Shown here piece by piece: positions 1 to 7,631 of a DNA stretch of 27,657 bases; the stretch's first letter is position 1, and each line of letters starts with the position of its first letter. The DNA is from Parasutterella muris (GTDB lineage: Bacteria; Pseudomonadota; Gammaproteobacteria; Burkholderiales; Burkholderiaceae_F): NCBI RefSeq assembly GCF_943193095.1, contig NZ_CALPCV010000030.1, positions 1 to 27,657 of the forward strand, in the 5' to 3' direction. Below the pieces are notes generated by a model that was not told the DNA's origin, made no database searches, and saw nothing but the letters and a program-made list of their open reading frames with translations. The translations under genes and the position numbers were made by a program.

Positions 1-42
1 CAATATTGAAGTGTTCTAATCGAACGGTTTCATAAAATTATT

Positions 43-78
43 AAAGAGCCTCTTTCCAAAACGGATCGAGGCTTTTTT
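43..78 (+). terminator. rho-independent terminator of a gene left of the window
   Basis: AGCCTC (47-52) pairs with GAGGCT (68-73) and is followed by a run of T. It would end a plus-strand transcript entering from the left. The flanking A-rich side lets it also act weakly on the convergent minus-strand gene that stops at 82. Confidence 0.6.
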
Positions 79-81
79 GCG

Positions 82-456
82 TTAAAGCTTATCGCGGAAC
101 ATGAAGTAGGCTGCGCCGAGTATGCAGAGTCCGGCCCAAAGGTAATCCAGTTTCAGCGGCTCCTTCATGTAAAAGACGGCAAAAGGAATGAAGACCGACA
201 GCGAGACAACTTCCTGCAGGATTTTGAGCTGACCGAGTGAGAGGTCCGTGAACCCGAGTCGGTTGGCGGGCACCATAATCGAGTATTCGAAGAGCGCCAC
301 GCCCCAGCTTGAGAGAATCGCGATCCAAATCGGCGCGCTGCTGAGATTTTTGAGATGCGCATACCATGCGAAACTCATGAAGAGGTTGGAGAGAACCAAA
401 AGTGCTGCGGTCCTATAGATGACCGGAATAGAAGAAAAGAAATGAGAGAAGTCCAT
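82..456 (-). CDS. DUF486 / DMT-superfamily small membrane protein
   Basis: A 124-residue protein with four hydrophobic segments, roughly residues 15-35, 42-62, 78-98 and 104-120. It matches my recollection of the DUF486 family, notably the stretch PANRLGF followed by LGQLKILQEVVSL, a hydrophobic segment and MKEPLKLDYLWA near the C-terminus. DUF486 proteins are half-size relatives of drug/metabolite transporters in the inner membrane, and their substrate is unknown. The gene stands alone. It is separated from the ABC operon, whose terminator lies just upstream of its start. No strong Shine-Dalgarno sequence is visible before the ATG at 456, so the exact start is only moderately certain. No function should be inferred beyond a small membrane protein. 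Confidence 0.85.
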   Translation of the reverse strand: MDFSHFFSSIPVIYRTAALLVLSNLFMSFAWYAHLKNLSSAPIWIAILSSWGVALFEYSIMVPANRLGFTDLSLGQLKILQEVVSLSVFIPFAVFYMKEPLKLDYLWAGLCILGAAYFMFRDKL

Positions 457-475
457 GATTGGCTCGGCACAAAAG

Positions 476-497
476 AAAAGGAGCCGCAGCTCCTTTT
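476..497 (-). terminator. terminator of the amino-acid ABC operon
   Basis: A perfect 9-bp stem, AAAAGGAGC (476-484) with GCTCCTTTT (489-497), encloses a 4-nt loop. Read on the minus strand it lies 17 nt past the ATPase stop codon and runs into TTTTCTTTT, so it ends the importer operon. Confidence 0.85.
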
Positions 498-513
498 CAA
501 ATCTTAGACCTAA

Positions 514-1266
514 TTATTCGGCTTTAGGAAGCACGCGCTTCAGGAATGTCTTGGTACGTTCCTCTTTCGGGTGCATCAGAACATCTTCCGGGTTGCCCTG
601 TTCGACGATCACGCCGCCGTCCATAAAGATGACTCGGTCGGCCACTTCGCGCGCGAAATTGATTTCGTGCGTGACGACGACCATCGTCATACCGGACTTG
701 GCCAAATCGGTCATGACTTTCAGCACTTCGCCGACGAGTTCCGGGTCAAGCGCAGAGGTCGGCTCATCAAAGAGCATCGCTCTGGGCTCCATCGCCAAGC
801 CGCGGGCAATCGCGACGCGCTGCTGCTGACCGCCGGAAAGACTTGCGGGATAAGCGTTTGCTTTATCGGCCAAGCCCACGCGCTTGAGCATTTCCAGCGC
901 TTTTTTCTCAGCGGAAGCCTTGTCGACTTTAGAGACGAGCTTCGGAGCCAGCGCGACGTTTTCGAGGACCGTTTTGTGCGGCCAGAGATTAAATCTCTGG
1001 AATACCATGCCGAGGTGTTCGCGTACCTTGTTGATGTCGGTCGACGGCGATGTGATATCGACGTCGTTGACATAAATGTGTCCGCTCGTTGCTTCTTCAA
1101 GCGCGTTGATGCAGCGAAGCATGGTCGATTTTCCGGAGCCGGACGGTCCGAGGATTACGACCTTTTCGCCGGGCATAATGTCCAGATCGATTCCGCGAAG
1201 CACTTGGTTGTCGCCGAAGTACTTATGCAGATCGCAGATACGAATGATAGGCTTCTGTTCGCTCAT
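514..1266 (-). CDS. polar amino-acid ABC transporter ATP-binding protein
   Basis: A 250-residue ATPase of the GlnQ/HisP class that hydrolyses ATP at the inner face of the membrane to drive amino-acid import. Visible motifs are Walker A GPSGSGKST (residues 40-48), a Q-loop in MVFQRFNLWPH, the signature LSGGQQQRVAIARGLA, Walker B AMLFDEPTSALDPE and the switch histidine in VVTHE. The length is typical of the family. The start ATG overlaps the permease stop as ATGA (1263-1266), which indicates translational coupling. It is the last gene of the minus-strand order binding protein, permease, ATPase, followed by a strong terminator. The substrate cannot be read from this subunit; glutamine, glutamate or a basic amino acid are the usual choices. 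Confidence 0.96.
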   Translation of the reverse strand: MSEQKPIIRICDLHKYFGDNQVLRGIDLDIMPGEKVVILGPSGSGKSTMLRCINALEEATSGHIYVNDVDITSPSTDINKVREHLGMVFQRFNLWPHKTVLENVALAPKLVSKVDKASAEKKALEMLKRVGLADKANAYPASLSGGQQQRVAIARGLAMEPRAMLFDEPTSALDPELVGEVLKVMTDLAKSGMTMVVVTHEINFAREVADRVIFMDGGVIVEQGNPEDVLMHPKEERTKTFLKRVLPKAE

Positions 1267-2015
1267 CGGTTGTCATCTCCTTTACCCAAGTGTTCTTCCA
1301 TCTTCTTAACGAGATAAGCCAAGGCAAGTGTCATGACCCAGTACATGAGAGAGATGGTGATGTACGGCTCCCAGTAACGAGCCGATGCGCCGGCGACTGT
1401 TCGCGCAGCGTAGGCAAGTTCGGCAAGACCGATTGCGGACACCAGCGAGGAGTCTTTCAGGATGGCGATCGCGTTGTTGCCCAAAGGCGGAAGCATGCGG
1501 CGGAAAGCCTGCGGAAGGATAATGTGGAACATTGCCTGCCAGTAGGTCATGCCGACAGAGCGGGCCGCTTCCATTTGGCCTTTGTCCAGAGACTGGATAC
1601 CGGCACGGAAGACTTCGGAGAGGTAGGCGCCGGCGTTCAGAGTGATCGCGATGATACCGGCGAGCATAGCGCCGTATGTTGAGCGGATTTCTCTGGCTAA
1701 GTCGCCGCTGATCAGCAGTCCCTCGGTCGGATGGATAAAGAAGGGCAGGATCGCGAACTGCATCAGCAGGATCTGCACAAAGAGCGGAGTTCCGCGGAAG
1801 AAACTCACGTATACCGTCACAGGCCAGCGTACGCAATATTTCAAAATCTGCCGCCACGGTGCGTGACGAGCGTCCGCAAGACGCGCCATACCTAATGCCA
1901 TACCCAGGATAACGCCCAAGACCACGCAGATGATCGTGATCTGAATCGTCATCTTGGCGCCTTCCATAAACAAGGGCCAATACTCTGTAATTACCTCATA
2001 GCGAAAACCGCCCAC
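1263..2015 (-). CDS. polar amino-acid ABC transporter permease (HisM/GlnP family)
   Basis: A 250-residue integral membrane protein with about five hydrophobic segments. The family's EAA loop, which docks on the ATPase, is visible in EVFRAGIQSLDKGQ followed by MEAARSVGMTYWQAMFHIILPQA. The start is GTG at 2013-2015 with AAGGAG seven nucleotides upstream. It lies 70 bp downstream of the binding-protein gene, from which it is separated by a hairpin that probably reduces but does not abolish read-through, as is common when the soluble binding protein must be made in excess. The family usually acts as a homodimer or as a heterodimer with a second permease. Only one permease is present here, so a homodimer is inferred. 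Confidence 0.95.
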   Translation of the reverse strand: MGGFRYEVITEYWPLFMEGAKMTIQITIICVVLGVILGMALGMARLADARHAPWRQILKYCVRWPVTVYVSFFRGTPLFVQILLMQFAILPFFIHPTEGLLISGDLAREIRSTYGAMLAGIIAITLNAGAYLSEVFRAGIQSLDKGQMEAARSVGMTYWQAMFHIILPQAFRRMLPPLGNNAIAILKDSSLVSAIGLAELAYAARTVAGASARYWEPYITISLMYWVMTLALAYLVKKMEEHLGKGDDNR

Positions 2016-2036
2016 GATTACTCCTTCGAGTTAGGT

Positions 2037-2070
2037 TAAAAAGAGCCCGACCTGTAAAAGATCGGGTTCT
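2037..2070 (-). terminator. intra-operon hairpin (attenuating terminator)
   Basis: Read on the minus strand, AGAACCCGATC pairs with GGTCGGGCTCT (one mismatch, one G:U) and is followed by TTTTT. It sits between the binding-protein stop (2086) and the permease start (2015). I infer partial termination that lowers membrane-subunit expression relative to the binding protein. Confidence 0.7.
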
Positions 2071-2085
2071 ATCGGGAAGAAAAGA

Positions 2086-2853
2086 TTAGTCGGGAAGTTT
2101 CGGGGCGTCGGTGCCGAACCACTTCTGATAAATCTTGTTGTATTCGCCGCTCTTTACGACTTTATCCAAACCGGCGTTGATTTTTTCGGCCAGTGCTTTG
2201 TTGCCTTTCTTGACGGCGATTCCGAAATACTGTTCTTTGAAGTTCGGATCGCGGGTCATGTTGAAGTGTTTGTCCGGATTGTTGCGAGCGTAGAAAGCGA
2301 GAACGCCGACGTCACCGATCGCGGCAACAACACCGCCCTGGTTCAGTTCTTCAAGAGCGAGCGGAGTGTTGTCGAAGCGGCGGATGCGGGTAGAGGCTTT
2401 GCCGAAAGCTTCAGAAGCGGCTACGTCACCGGCGGAACCGCTGACAACCGCGACATTGCCTTTCTTAAGATCGGCAAGCTTTTCAATCTTGGTGTTCTTG
2501 TCTGTCAGGATGAGCTGATGGGCAAGGAAGTAGGGTTTGGAGAAATCGACAGCTTCTCTGCGCTTGTCGGTAATTGTGATACCCGACATGATGATGTCTC
2601 TGTCGCCTTTATCGACGGTAGCGAAAATGCCTTCCCAAGGAGTGTTGATAAATTTGACATCAAAGCCTTCGGCTTTAGCGATGGCGCGCATCAGATCTAC
2701 GTCAAAGCCGACGAGCTCTTTCTGAGGAGTTTCGTATTCGAACGGACGATAGGTAGCACCGGTACCGACAACATATTCTTCAGCGCTGACGCCGGCTGAA
2801 GCAGTAAGGGCTGCGGCAGCACAGACCGCCCACAGCAGCTTTTTGAAAGGCAT
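2086..2853 (-). CDS. periplasmic amino-acid-binding protein (family 3 solute-binding protein)
   Basis: A 255-residue secreted protein with a signal peptide (MPFKKLLWAVCAAAALTASA, cleavage near VSA-EE). The mature part carries the family-3 pattern: a start resembling YVVGTGATYRPFEY, then GFDVDLMRAIAKAEG, then IIMSGITITDKRREAVDFSKPY. It captures a polar amino acid in the periplasm and delivers it to the adjacent permease. I chose the ATG at 2853 over an upstream in-frame start at 2895 because it begins the signal peptide directly and has GGAG eight nucleotides upstream. It is the first gene of the importer operon, behind the promoter at 2913-2941. The ligand is not identifiable from the sequence alone. 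Confidence 0.95.
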   Translation of the reverse strand: MPFKKLLWAVCAAAALTASAGVSAEEYVVGTGATYRPFEYETPQKELVGFDVDLMRAIAKAEGFDVKFINTPWEGIFATVDKGDRDIIMSGITITDKRREAVDFSKPYFLAHQLILTDKNTKIEKLADLKKGNVAVVSGSAGDVAASEAFGKASTRIRRFDNTPLALEELNQGGVVAAIGDVGVLAFYARNNPDKHFNMTRDPNFKEQYFGIAVKKGNKALAEKINAGLDKVVKSGEYNKIYQKWFGTDAPKLPD

Positions 2854-2912
2854 TTCTTGATCTCCAATAAGGTTGAGTGGCCCTGAAAGGCGCACATTAC
2901 TGTAATCATGCC

Positions 2913-2941
2913 ATAGTAGGACGCTTGGGATGTCTTTTCAA
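2913..2941 (-). promoter_or_regulatory. sigma70-type promoter of the ABC operon
   Basis: On the minus strand TTGAAA (2936-2941) and TACTAT (2913-2918) are separated by exactly 17 bp, about 60 bp upstream of the binding-protein ATG. Both boxes are close to consensus. Confidence 0.7.
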
Positions 2942-3119
2942 GGAACGAGTTTCTCTGTTGTTAGGGTTAATATTAGGTCAGCGACCCGTTTACGAGGATT
3001 CAGACGGTTCGTTATTGCAGGAAAAACTTCACAGCGCTAAATCTCGTTTTTAGTTGATTATGATTTGAACGCGCGGCGCTTCTTGGCGGCTGCCTTGTCA
3101 ACTCTTATTAAGGACCTTA

Positions 3120-3863
3120 ATGGAAAAAGAAAATCGTTATTCGCGTCATGTGCTTTTAAAGGAATTTGACGCGCATACTCAGGAAAAAATCAGCGCTTCC
3201 AAGGTGCTGATCATCGGTGCGGGCGGCTTGGGTTCCCCTGCGTCTCTGTATTTGGCCTCTTCCGGCGTAGGCCGCATCACGATCGCCGACGGAGATACCG
3301 TGGATCTCACCAATCTGCAGCGTCAGGTGATTCACAACATGAGCCGCATCGGTATGAATAAGGCGACCAGCGCGAAGGCTTCGCTTGAGGCGATGAATTC
3401 CGAGATTGATATTCGAGCCTTTACGCATCGTCCTTCGCTTGAAGAGCTCGAAGAGCTGATTGCAGATCATGACGTAGTGCTGGACTGCACCGACAACACC
3501 GCTTCCCGCTACCCGATCAGTGAACTGTGCCGCAGACATAAAAAGCCGCTTGTTACGGCCGGCGCGGTCGCGTTTGACGGACAGATTACGGTTTTTGACT
3601 ATCGGGACCCGGACTCCGCCTGTTATGCCTGTCTTTTCCCAAATCATGACGGGGCCGACGAGAAGGCTTCGACTAAGGGCGTATTTGCGCCTTTAGTGGG
3701 TACGCTCGGATGTATGCAGGCCTCAGAGGCTCTTAAAATTATCGGAGGTTTCGGCAAGCCGCTGACGGGTGAGCTATTAATGGTGGACGCCCGCAGCTGG
3801 AGCTGGTGGCATATGAAGTACAGCCGAAGTGAAGATTGCCCTTGCTGCGCAAAGGAGAAATAA
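3120..3863 (+). CDS. moeB: MoeB-type molybdopterin-synthase adenylyltransferase
   Basis: A 247-residue E1-like enzyme of the ThiF/MoeB/HesA family, which adenylates the C-terminal glycine of MoaD so that it can be thiocarboxylated for molybdopterin synthesis. Visible are the family N-terminus (RYSRHVLLKEF), the nucleotide loop GAGGLGS (residues 33-39), the acidic IADGD site, the NLQRQ segment, DCTDN, and two zinc-binding cysteine pairs (CYAC and, at the C-terminus, CPCC). The next gene begins directly after its stop and encodes a MoaD-like protein ending in GG, which favours MoeB over ThiF or HesA. AAGGA lies a short distance before the ATG. No rhodanese domain is fused to it, unlike the longer MOCS3-type proteins. 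Confidence 0.93.
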   Translation: MEKENRYSRHVLLKEFDAHTQEKISASKVLIIGAGGLGSPASLYLASSGVGRITIADGDTVDLTNLQRQVIHNMSRIGMNKATSAKASLEAMNSEIDIRAFTHRPSLEELEELIADHDVVLDCTDNTASRYPISELCRRHKKPLVTAGAVAFDGQITVFDYRDPDSACYACLFPNHDGADEKASTKGVFAPLVGTLGCMQASEALKIIGGFGKPLTGELLMVDARSWSWWHMKYSRSEDCPCCAKEK

Positions 3864-4121
3864 ATGAGCGTGAAAGTTTTGTATTTTGCTTCCCTGAAAG
3901 ATAAGGTTCTGAAGGGCGAAGACAGTCTTGAACTGCCGGAAGATGTCACGACAGTCGAGGATTTGATTAATTACCTGTCGGAAAACGACAAAGCGCTGAA
4001 AGCCGCATTTGAAGAAATGCCGAGACTTCGCTTTGCCGTGAACCAGGAAATGGCCAAGGAATCGACGAAGATTAAAGACGGAGACGAAGTCGCCTTTTTC
4101 CCGCCGGTTACCGGAGGCTGA
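3864..4121 (+). CDS. moaD: MoaD-type molybdopterin-synthase sulfur carrier
   Basis: An 85-residue ubiquitin-fold protein ending in PPVTGG. The terminal Gly-Gly is the site that MoeB adenylates and that becomes a thiocarboxylate, donating sulfur to precursor Z in the MoaD-MoaE complex. Also typical are the opening VKVLYFASLKDKV and the late DGDEVAFFPPV. The ATG immediately follows the moeB stop codon (TAAATG), with an AAAGGAG ribosome-binding site inside the end of moeB, so the two genes are translationally coupled. The large subunit gene moaE is not adjacent and does not occur in the window, so it must be encoded elsewhere if the pathway is complete. Confidence 0.95.
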   Translation: MSVKVLYFASLKDKVLKGEDSLELPEDVTTVEDLINYLSENDKALKAAFEEMPRLRFAVNQEMAKESTKIKDGDEVAFFPPVTGG

Positions 4122-4139
4122 TTTTAAGGCGGCTGCAAA

Positions 4140-5162
4140 ATGGCAGTGACCGCGCAGGATCCGAAGCTCGAAAGGAAATCGAGGCTTACGGCCTCTCTGC
4201 GCTTTTTTATAACGATATCGCTTGCGCTGGGCATCTCCGCTTTGATCGGAGATCAGCAGATCGGCGGTTTCGCGGCTCTGGGCGGCTTTATGGCGCTTCT
4301 GAGTGATACGGAGTCTACCTTAAAGAGCCGACTGGGCGGTCTTTTGCTGACTTTTCTCGGAGTGCTGGCCGCAGCCGGCGTCGGTCTCGCTTTGAACCAC
4401 TTGGCTTTCGGGGAGTGGCTGATTCTTGCCGCAGCGTGCTTCGGGCAGAGCCTCATGACTTTTGCGGAGAAGTTCTGGTGGCTTTGGGGCAAGTATGTCC
4501 TGGTCTTTCTTTTGATCTCCGTTTTTGATTTCTCGCCGAACCTGGCGGCATTCATCGGATACGCGATGGGTTTTTCGCTGGCGGCTCTGGTGGTCGTTGC
4601 GGACCATTATGTCTGGCGCATCGAAAAGCTTGGTCCCCGCTTATTTGATCAGCTCAGGATGGTCGAAGGCGGAACGCGCAATACGACCGCCTACGGACTG
4701 ATTTCCGCGCTGACCATGGTGACAGGCCTCTGGCTGTCCACGTTTATTGATATGTCAGAACCCGGCTGGGTCGGCATCACGATTATTTATATTCTGAATT
4801 CGGACGTTCGTTCCGGCTTCATCCGCATTCTTCTTCGTATTCTGGGTACCGTTGCCGGCTACTTCGCCGTAGTGCTTCTGATGCCTCATATTCCAAATCT
4901 TTATGTCCTCGGAACGGTTGTGGTGCTGGCCTCTCTGGGCATACCTTACTTTGTCGGACGCAATTACGCGCTGATGCAGTTTTTCATCACGATGTACATC
5001 CTCTTCGTCCTTGATTGGCTGATGTACGCCTACGGCGGAGACCATTCCATTCTGATCTGGCGTATCTGGGACACGCTTTTAGGCGCAGGCTGCGCCTCGG
5101 TTGGTCTGTTTATTTACTGGTTATGGACAAAACGCCACTCAAATACGGGAATATCTAAGTGA
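4140..5162 (+). CDS. FUSC-family (aromatic-acid-efflux-like) inner-membrane protein
   Basis: A 340-residue protein with about ten hydrophobic segments in two clusters (roughly residues 20-160 and 185-330), separated by a short charged stretch (HYVWRIEKLGPRLFDQ). The arrangement and segments such as GGFAALGGFMALLSDTE and the later RILGTVAGYFAVVLL resemble the FUSC superfamily (fusaric-acid-resistance, AaeB and YccS-like proteins). Members export small aromatic acids or have unknown roles; the substrate here is unknown. It begins 18 nt after moaD, so it is probably cotranscribed with moeB-moaD, though nothing suggests a role in cofactor synthesis. The ribosome-binding site is weak. The protein is shorter than full AaeB and lacks a large cytoplasmic domain. 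Confidence 0.8.
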   Translation: MAVTAQDPKLERKSRLTASLRFFITISLALGISALIGDQQIGGFAALGGFMALLSDTESTLKSRLGGLLLTFLGVLAAAGVGLALNHLAFGEWLILAAACFGQSLMTFAEKFWWLWGKYVLVFLLISVFDFSPNLAAFIGYAMGFSLAALVVVADHYVWRIEKLGPRLFDQLRMVEGGTRNTTAYGLISALTMVTGLWLSTFIDMSEPGWVGITIIYILNSDVRSGFIRILLRILGTVAGYFAVVLLMPHIPNLYVLGTVVVLASLGIPYFVGRNYALMQFFITMYILFVLDWLMYAYGGDHSILIWRIWDTLLGAGCASVGLFIYWLWTKRHSNTGISK

Positions 5163-5280
5163 ATACGAGTGTGGTTTTGTCTCTTTCAGATATTGACAAA
5201 ACCCACCCCTTAATGGGAAAATTAATAGATTAGTCATTTGAAATTATTGACTTTTTTCGTAACAGAAGTTTAAAAAAATT

Positions 5281-7533
5281 ATGGCAATGGAAAAGACAAA
5301 TCAGTCTGAAGCGACTGAGCAGAAAACAGAGAAAACCCCCGCCTCGACAGTGAAGAAGGCCGCTCCCGCGCGGCGCACCCGTCGTCCGGTGGCTGTATCC
5401 GCAGCGGCAGAGCCGGCAGCTGCGTCCGCCCCCATCTCGCTTGATGATCCCTCTCTCTACATTAACCGAGATATCAGCTGGATTGAGTTCGACCGCAAGG
5501 TGCTTGAGACCGCGATGGACCCGTCCATTCCTCTGCTCAACAGAGTTCTTTTCCTTTCGATTTTCTTCAACAATCTCGACGAATTCTTCATGGTTCGCGT
5601 GATGAACGTGCAGAGACAGGCACGCATGGGTGCAGAGCCGACAGGTCCGGATAAGATGGCGCCCGCCAAGCAGATGTCTGAAATCCGCAGAAAAGTTTCG
5701 GAAATTGTTGAGGTTGCGGAAAATCTCTGGATCAATACCCTGAAGCCCGCTCTTGATAAGAACAATATTCGCATTGTTAAGTATTCGACGCTTCCTGCGG
5801 CGCAGAAAGAAACGCTGAATCTTTTCTTCAACGAAGATATTCTTCCGGTGCTGACGCCTCAGGCGGTCGACAAGGGCCGTCCTTTCCCGATGATTTCCAA
5901 CACCAGTCTGAACTTTGTGATGGAACTTCAGGCGACGACTCCGAACGCTCCGGTGAAAACACGTTTTGCGCGTCTGAAGTGCCCGAACAACGTGCCGCGC
6001 TTCCTTTTTGTTTCCAATAAAGACAACTCTGTGACGCCGGATCTGTCGTACGCGACCTCCGACGGCGTGATTGTTCTTTCTGAAGATTTAATCGGGAACT
6101 GTCTGGACACGCTTTTCCCGGGATACAAGGTCACCAGCCGGGGCCTTTTCCGAATCACCCGCAACACGGACGGCGAGATCGAAGAAGATGAAGCCGACGA
6201 TCTGCTGTCAGCGGTTCGTGACTATGTTGAACAGCGCCGTTTCGGCTCTGTGGTTCGTCTTGAGATTGAGCGCGGCATGCCGCAGCGTTTGCAGGACTTC
6301 CTTTACTCTCATCTGGACATGCTTCCGAGCCAGGTTTATCGCTGCAGAATTCCGCTCGCGTTCTCTGAATTCGGCCGTCTGATGAAAGAGGATCGTCCCT
6401 CACTCAAATATCCTGCCGACCATCCGAAGATGCTCAAGGCGTTTGACTCGGACCACTGCTGCTTTGACGAGATCCGCAAGCACGACATCATGGTCTACCA
6501 TCCGTATGACTCTTTCAACTGCGTGCTTGAATTTTTGAAGCAGGCTGCTCGTGATCCGAACGTTGTCGCGATTAAGCAGACGCTGTATCGCGCAGGAAGC
6601 GATTCTCCAGTCGCCAAGTATCTGCTCGAAGCGCGCCGCCGCGGCAAACAGGTGACTGCGGTGGTTGAGCTCAAAGCCCGTTTTGACGAAGAGCAGAACA
6701 TCAACTGGGCCGAAGAGATGGAACGCAACGGCGTGAACGTGGTTTACGGTTTTGCCGGCCTGAAGATTCACGCGAAGCTCTGTTTTGTGGTGCGCCGCGA
6801 AAAAGACAAACTGGCGCGCTACACCCACATCGGCTCCGGCAACTACAACGCCGCATCCGCGAAGATCTACACCGACCTTGGACTCTTTACGTCGAATAAG
6901 GCCATTAATGATGACGTTCAGGATTTGTTCAACGTCATGACCGGATACGGCCTTGTGAAGAAGTATCGTGAACTTTTAGTTTCTCCGCACACGCTTCGTC
7001 CGCAGATCACCGCGCTGATTCAGCGTGAGATTGAGCAGCACAAGAAGCACGGCAACGGTCACATCATCATTAAGTGCAACCAGCTGGTTGACTTTGAAAT
7101 GGTGAAGGTCCTGTATGAAGCAAGCAGGGCAGGCGTGAAAGTTGAGTGTATCGTCCGCGGCATCTGCAGTCTTCGTCCCGGAGTCCCCGGCGTATCCGAG
7201 ACGATTACCGTTCGTTCGATTGTCGGACGGCTGCTTGAGCATGCCCGCGTGTACTACTTCCACAATAACGGCGAAGAGGAAATGTACTTCGGCAGTGCTG
7301 ACCTGATGACCCGCAACCTCAACGGCAGAATCGAGGTTCTGACACCGATTCTTGAAGAGCGTCTGCGCAAGAACATCATGAACCAGATTATTGAGCCGCA
7401 GCTCAAAGACAATATTCACGCGTGGGTAATGCATTCCGACGGTTCCTACACCAAGCTCAACCCGAAGAAGGGAGAGAAGGCGTATGACAGTCAGGAAGAG
7501 ATTGTCCGCAAACTGAACCTGATGAAGAAGTAA
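5281..7533 (+). CDS. ppk1: polyphosphate kinase 1
   Basis: A 750-residue enzyme that reversibly polymerises the gamma-phosphate of ATP into polyphosphate. The family N-terminal motif YINRDISWIEFDRKVLE starts near residue 60. The two conserved catalytic-domain histidines are visible as KIHAKL (His497) and YTHIGSGNYN (His516), together with HPYDSFNCVLEFL and IKQTLYRAGSDSP. By homology to E. coli Ppk, His497 corresponds to the autophosphorylated residue. Roughly the first 58 residues are a Lys/Ala/Pro-rich extension absent from the shorter family members (about 690 residues). No clear Shine-Dalgarno lies before the ATG at 5281 or before the in-frame ATG at 5287, so the start is the least certain part. 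A strong terminator follows. Confidence 0.97.
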   Translation: MAMEKTNQSEATEQKTEKTPASTVKKAAPARRTRRPVAVSAAAEPAAASAPISLDDPSLYINRDISWIEFDRKVLETAMDPSIPLLNRVLFLSIFFNNLDEFFMVRVMNVQRQARMGAEPTGPDKMAPAKQMSEIRRKVSEIVEVAENLWINTLKPALDKNNIRIVKYSTLPAAQKETLNLFFNEDILPVLTPQAVDKGRPFPMISNTSLNFVMELQATTPNAPVKTRFARLKCPNNVPRFLFVSNKDNSVTPDLSYATSDGVIVLSEDLIGNCLDTLFPGYKVTSRGLFRITRNTDGEIEEDEADDLLSAVRDYVEQRRFGSVVRLEIERGMPQRLQDFLYSHLDMLPSQVYRCRIPLAFSEFGRLMKEDRPSLKYPADHPKMLKAFDSDHCCFDEIRKHDIMVYHPYDSFNCVLEFLKQAARDPNVVAIKQTLYRAGSDSPVAKYLLEARRRGKQVTAVVELKARFDEEQNINWAEEMERNGVNVVYGFAGLKIHAKLCFVVRREKDKLARYTHIGSGNYNAASAKIYTDLGLFTSNKAINDDVQDLFNVMTGYGLVKKYRELLVSPHTLRPQITALIQREIEQHKKHGNGHIIIKCNQLVDFEMVKVLYEASRAGVKVECIVRGICSLRPGVPGVSETITVRSIVGRLLEHARVYYFHNNGEEEMYFGSADLMTRNLNGRIEVLTPILEERLRKNIMNQIIEPQLKDNIHAWVMHSDGSYTKLNPKKGEKAYDSQEEIVRKLNLMKK

Positions 7534-7552
7534 TCCCATCTTTGTCTGACGC

Positions 7553-7588
7553 AAATCTCTCTTTCGGTTTTCGGAAGAGAGATTTTTT
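7553..7588 (+). terminator. ppk1 terminator
   Basis: A perfect 11-bp stem, AAATCTCTCTT (7553-7563) with AAGAGAGATTT (7575-7585), is followed by more T residues. It begins 19 nt after the ppk1 stop. Its position argues that the reading frame of the next gene should not be extended upstream through it. Confidence 0.9.
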
Positions 7589-7631
7589 AAAATGCAGCTC
7601 TTCTTTCGTGCAATTTTTAGGATCCGACGCT

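Noticed and set aside
7542..7631. N-terminal extension of the WYL regulator from a TTG start.
   Set aside because: The stretch contains the perfect 11-bp ppk1 terminator and has no ribosome-binding site, whereas GTG at 7632 has AGGA at suitable spacing.
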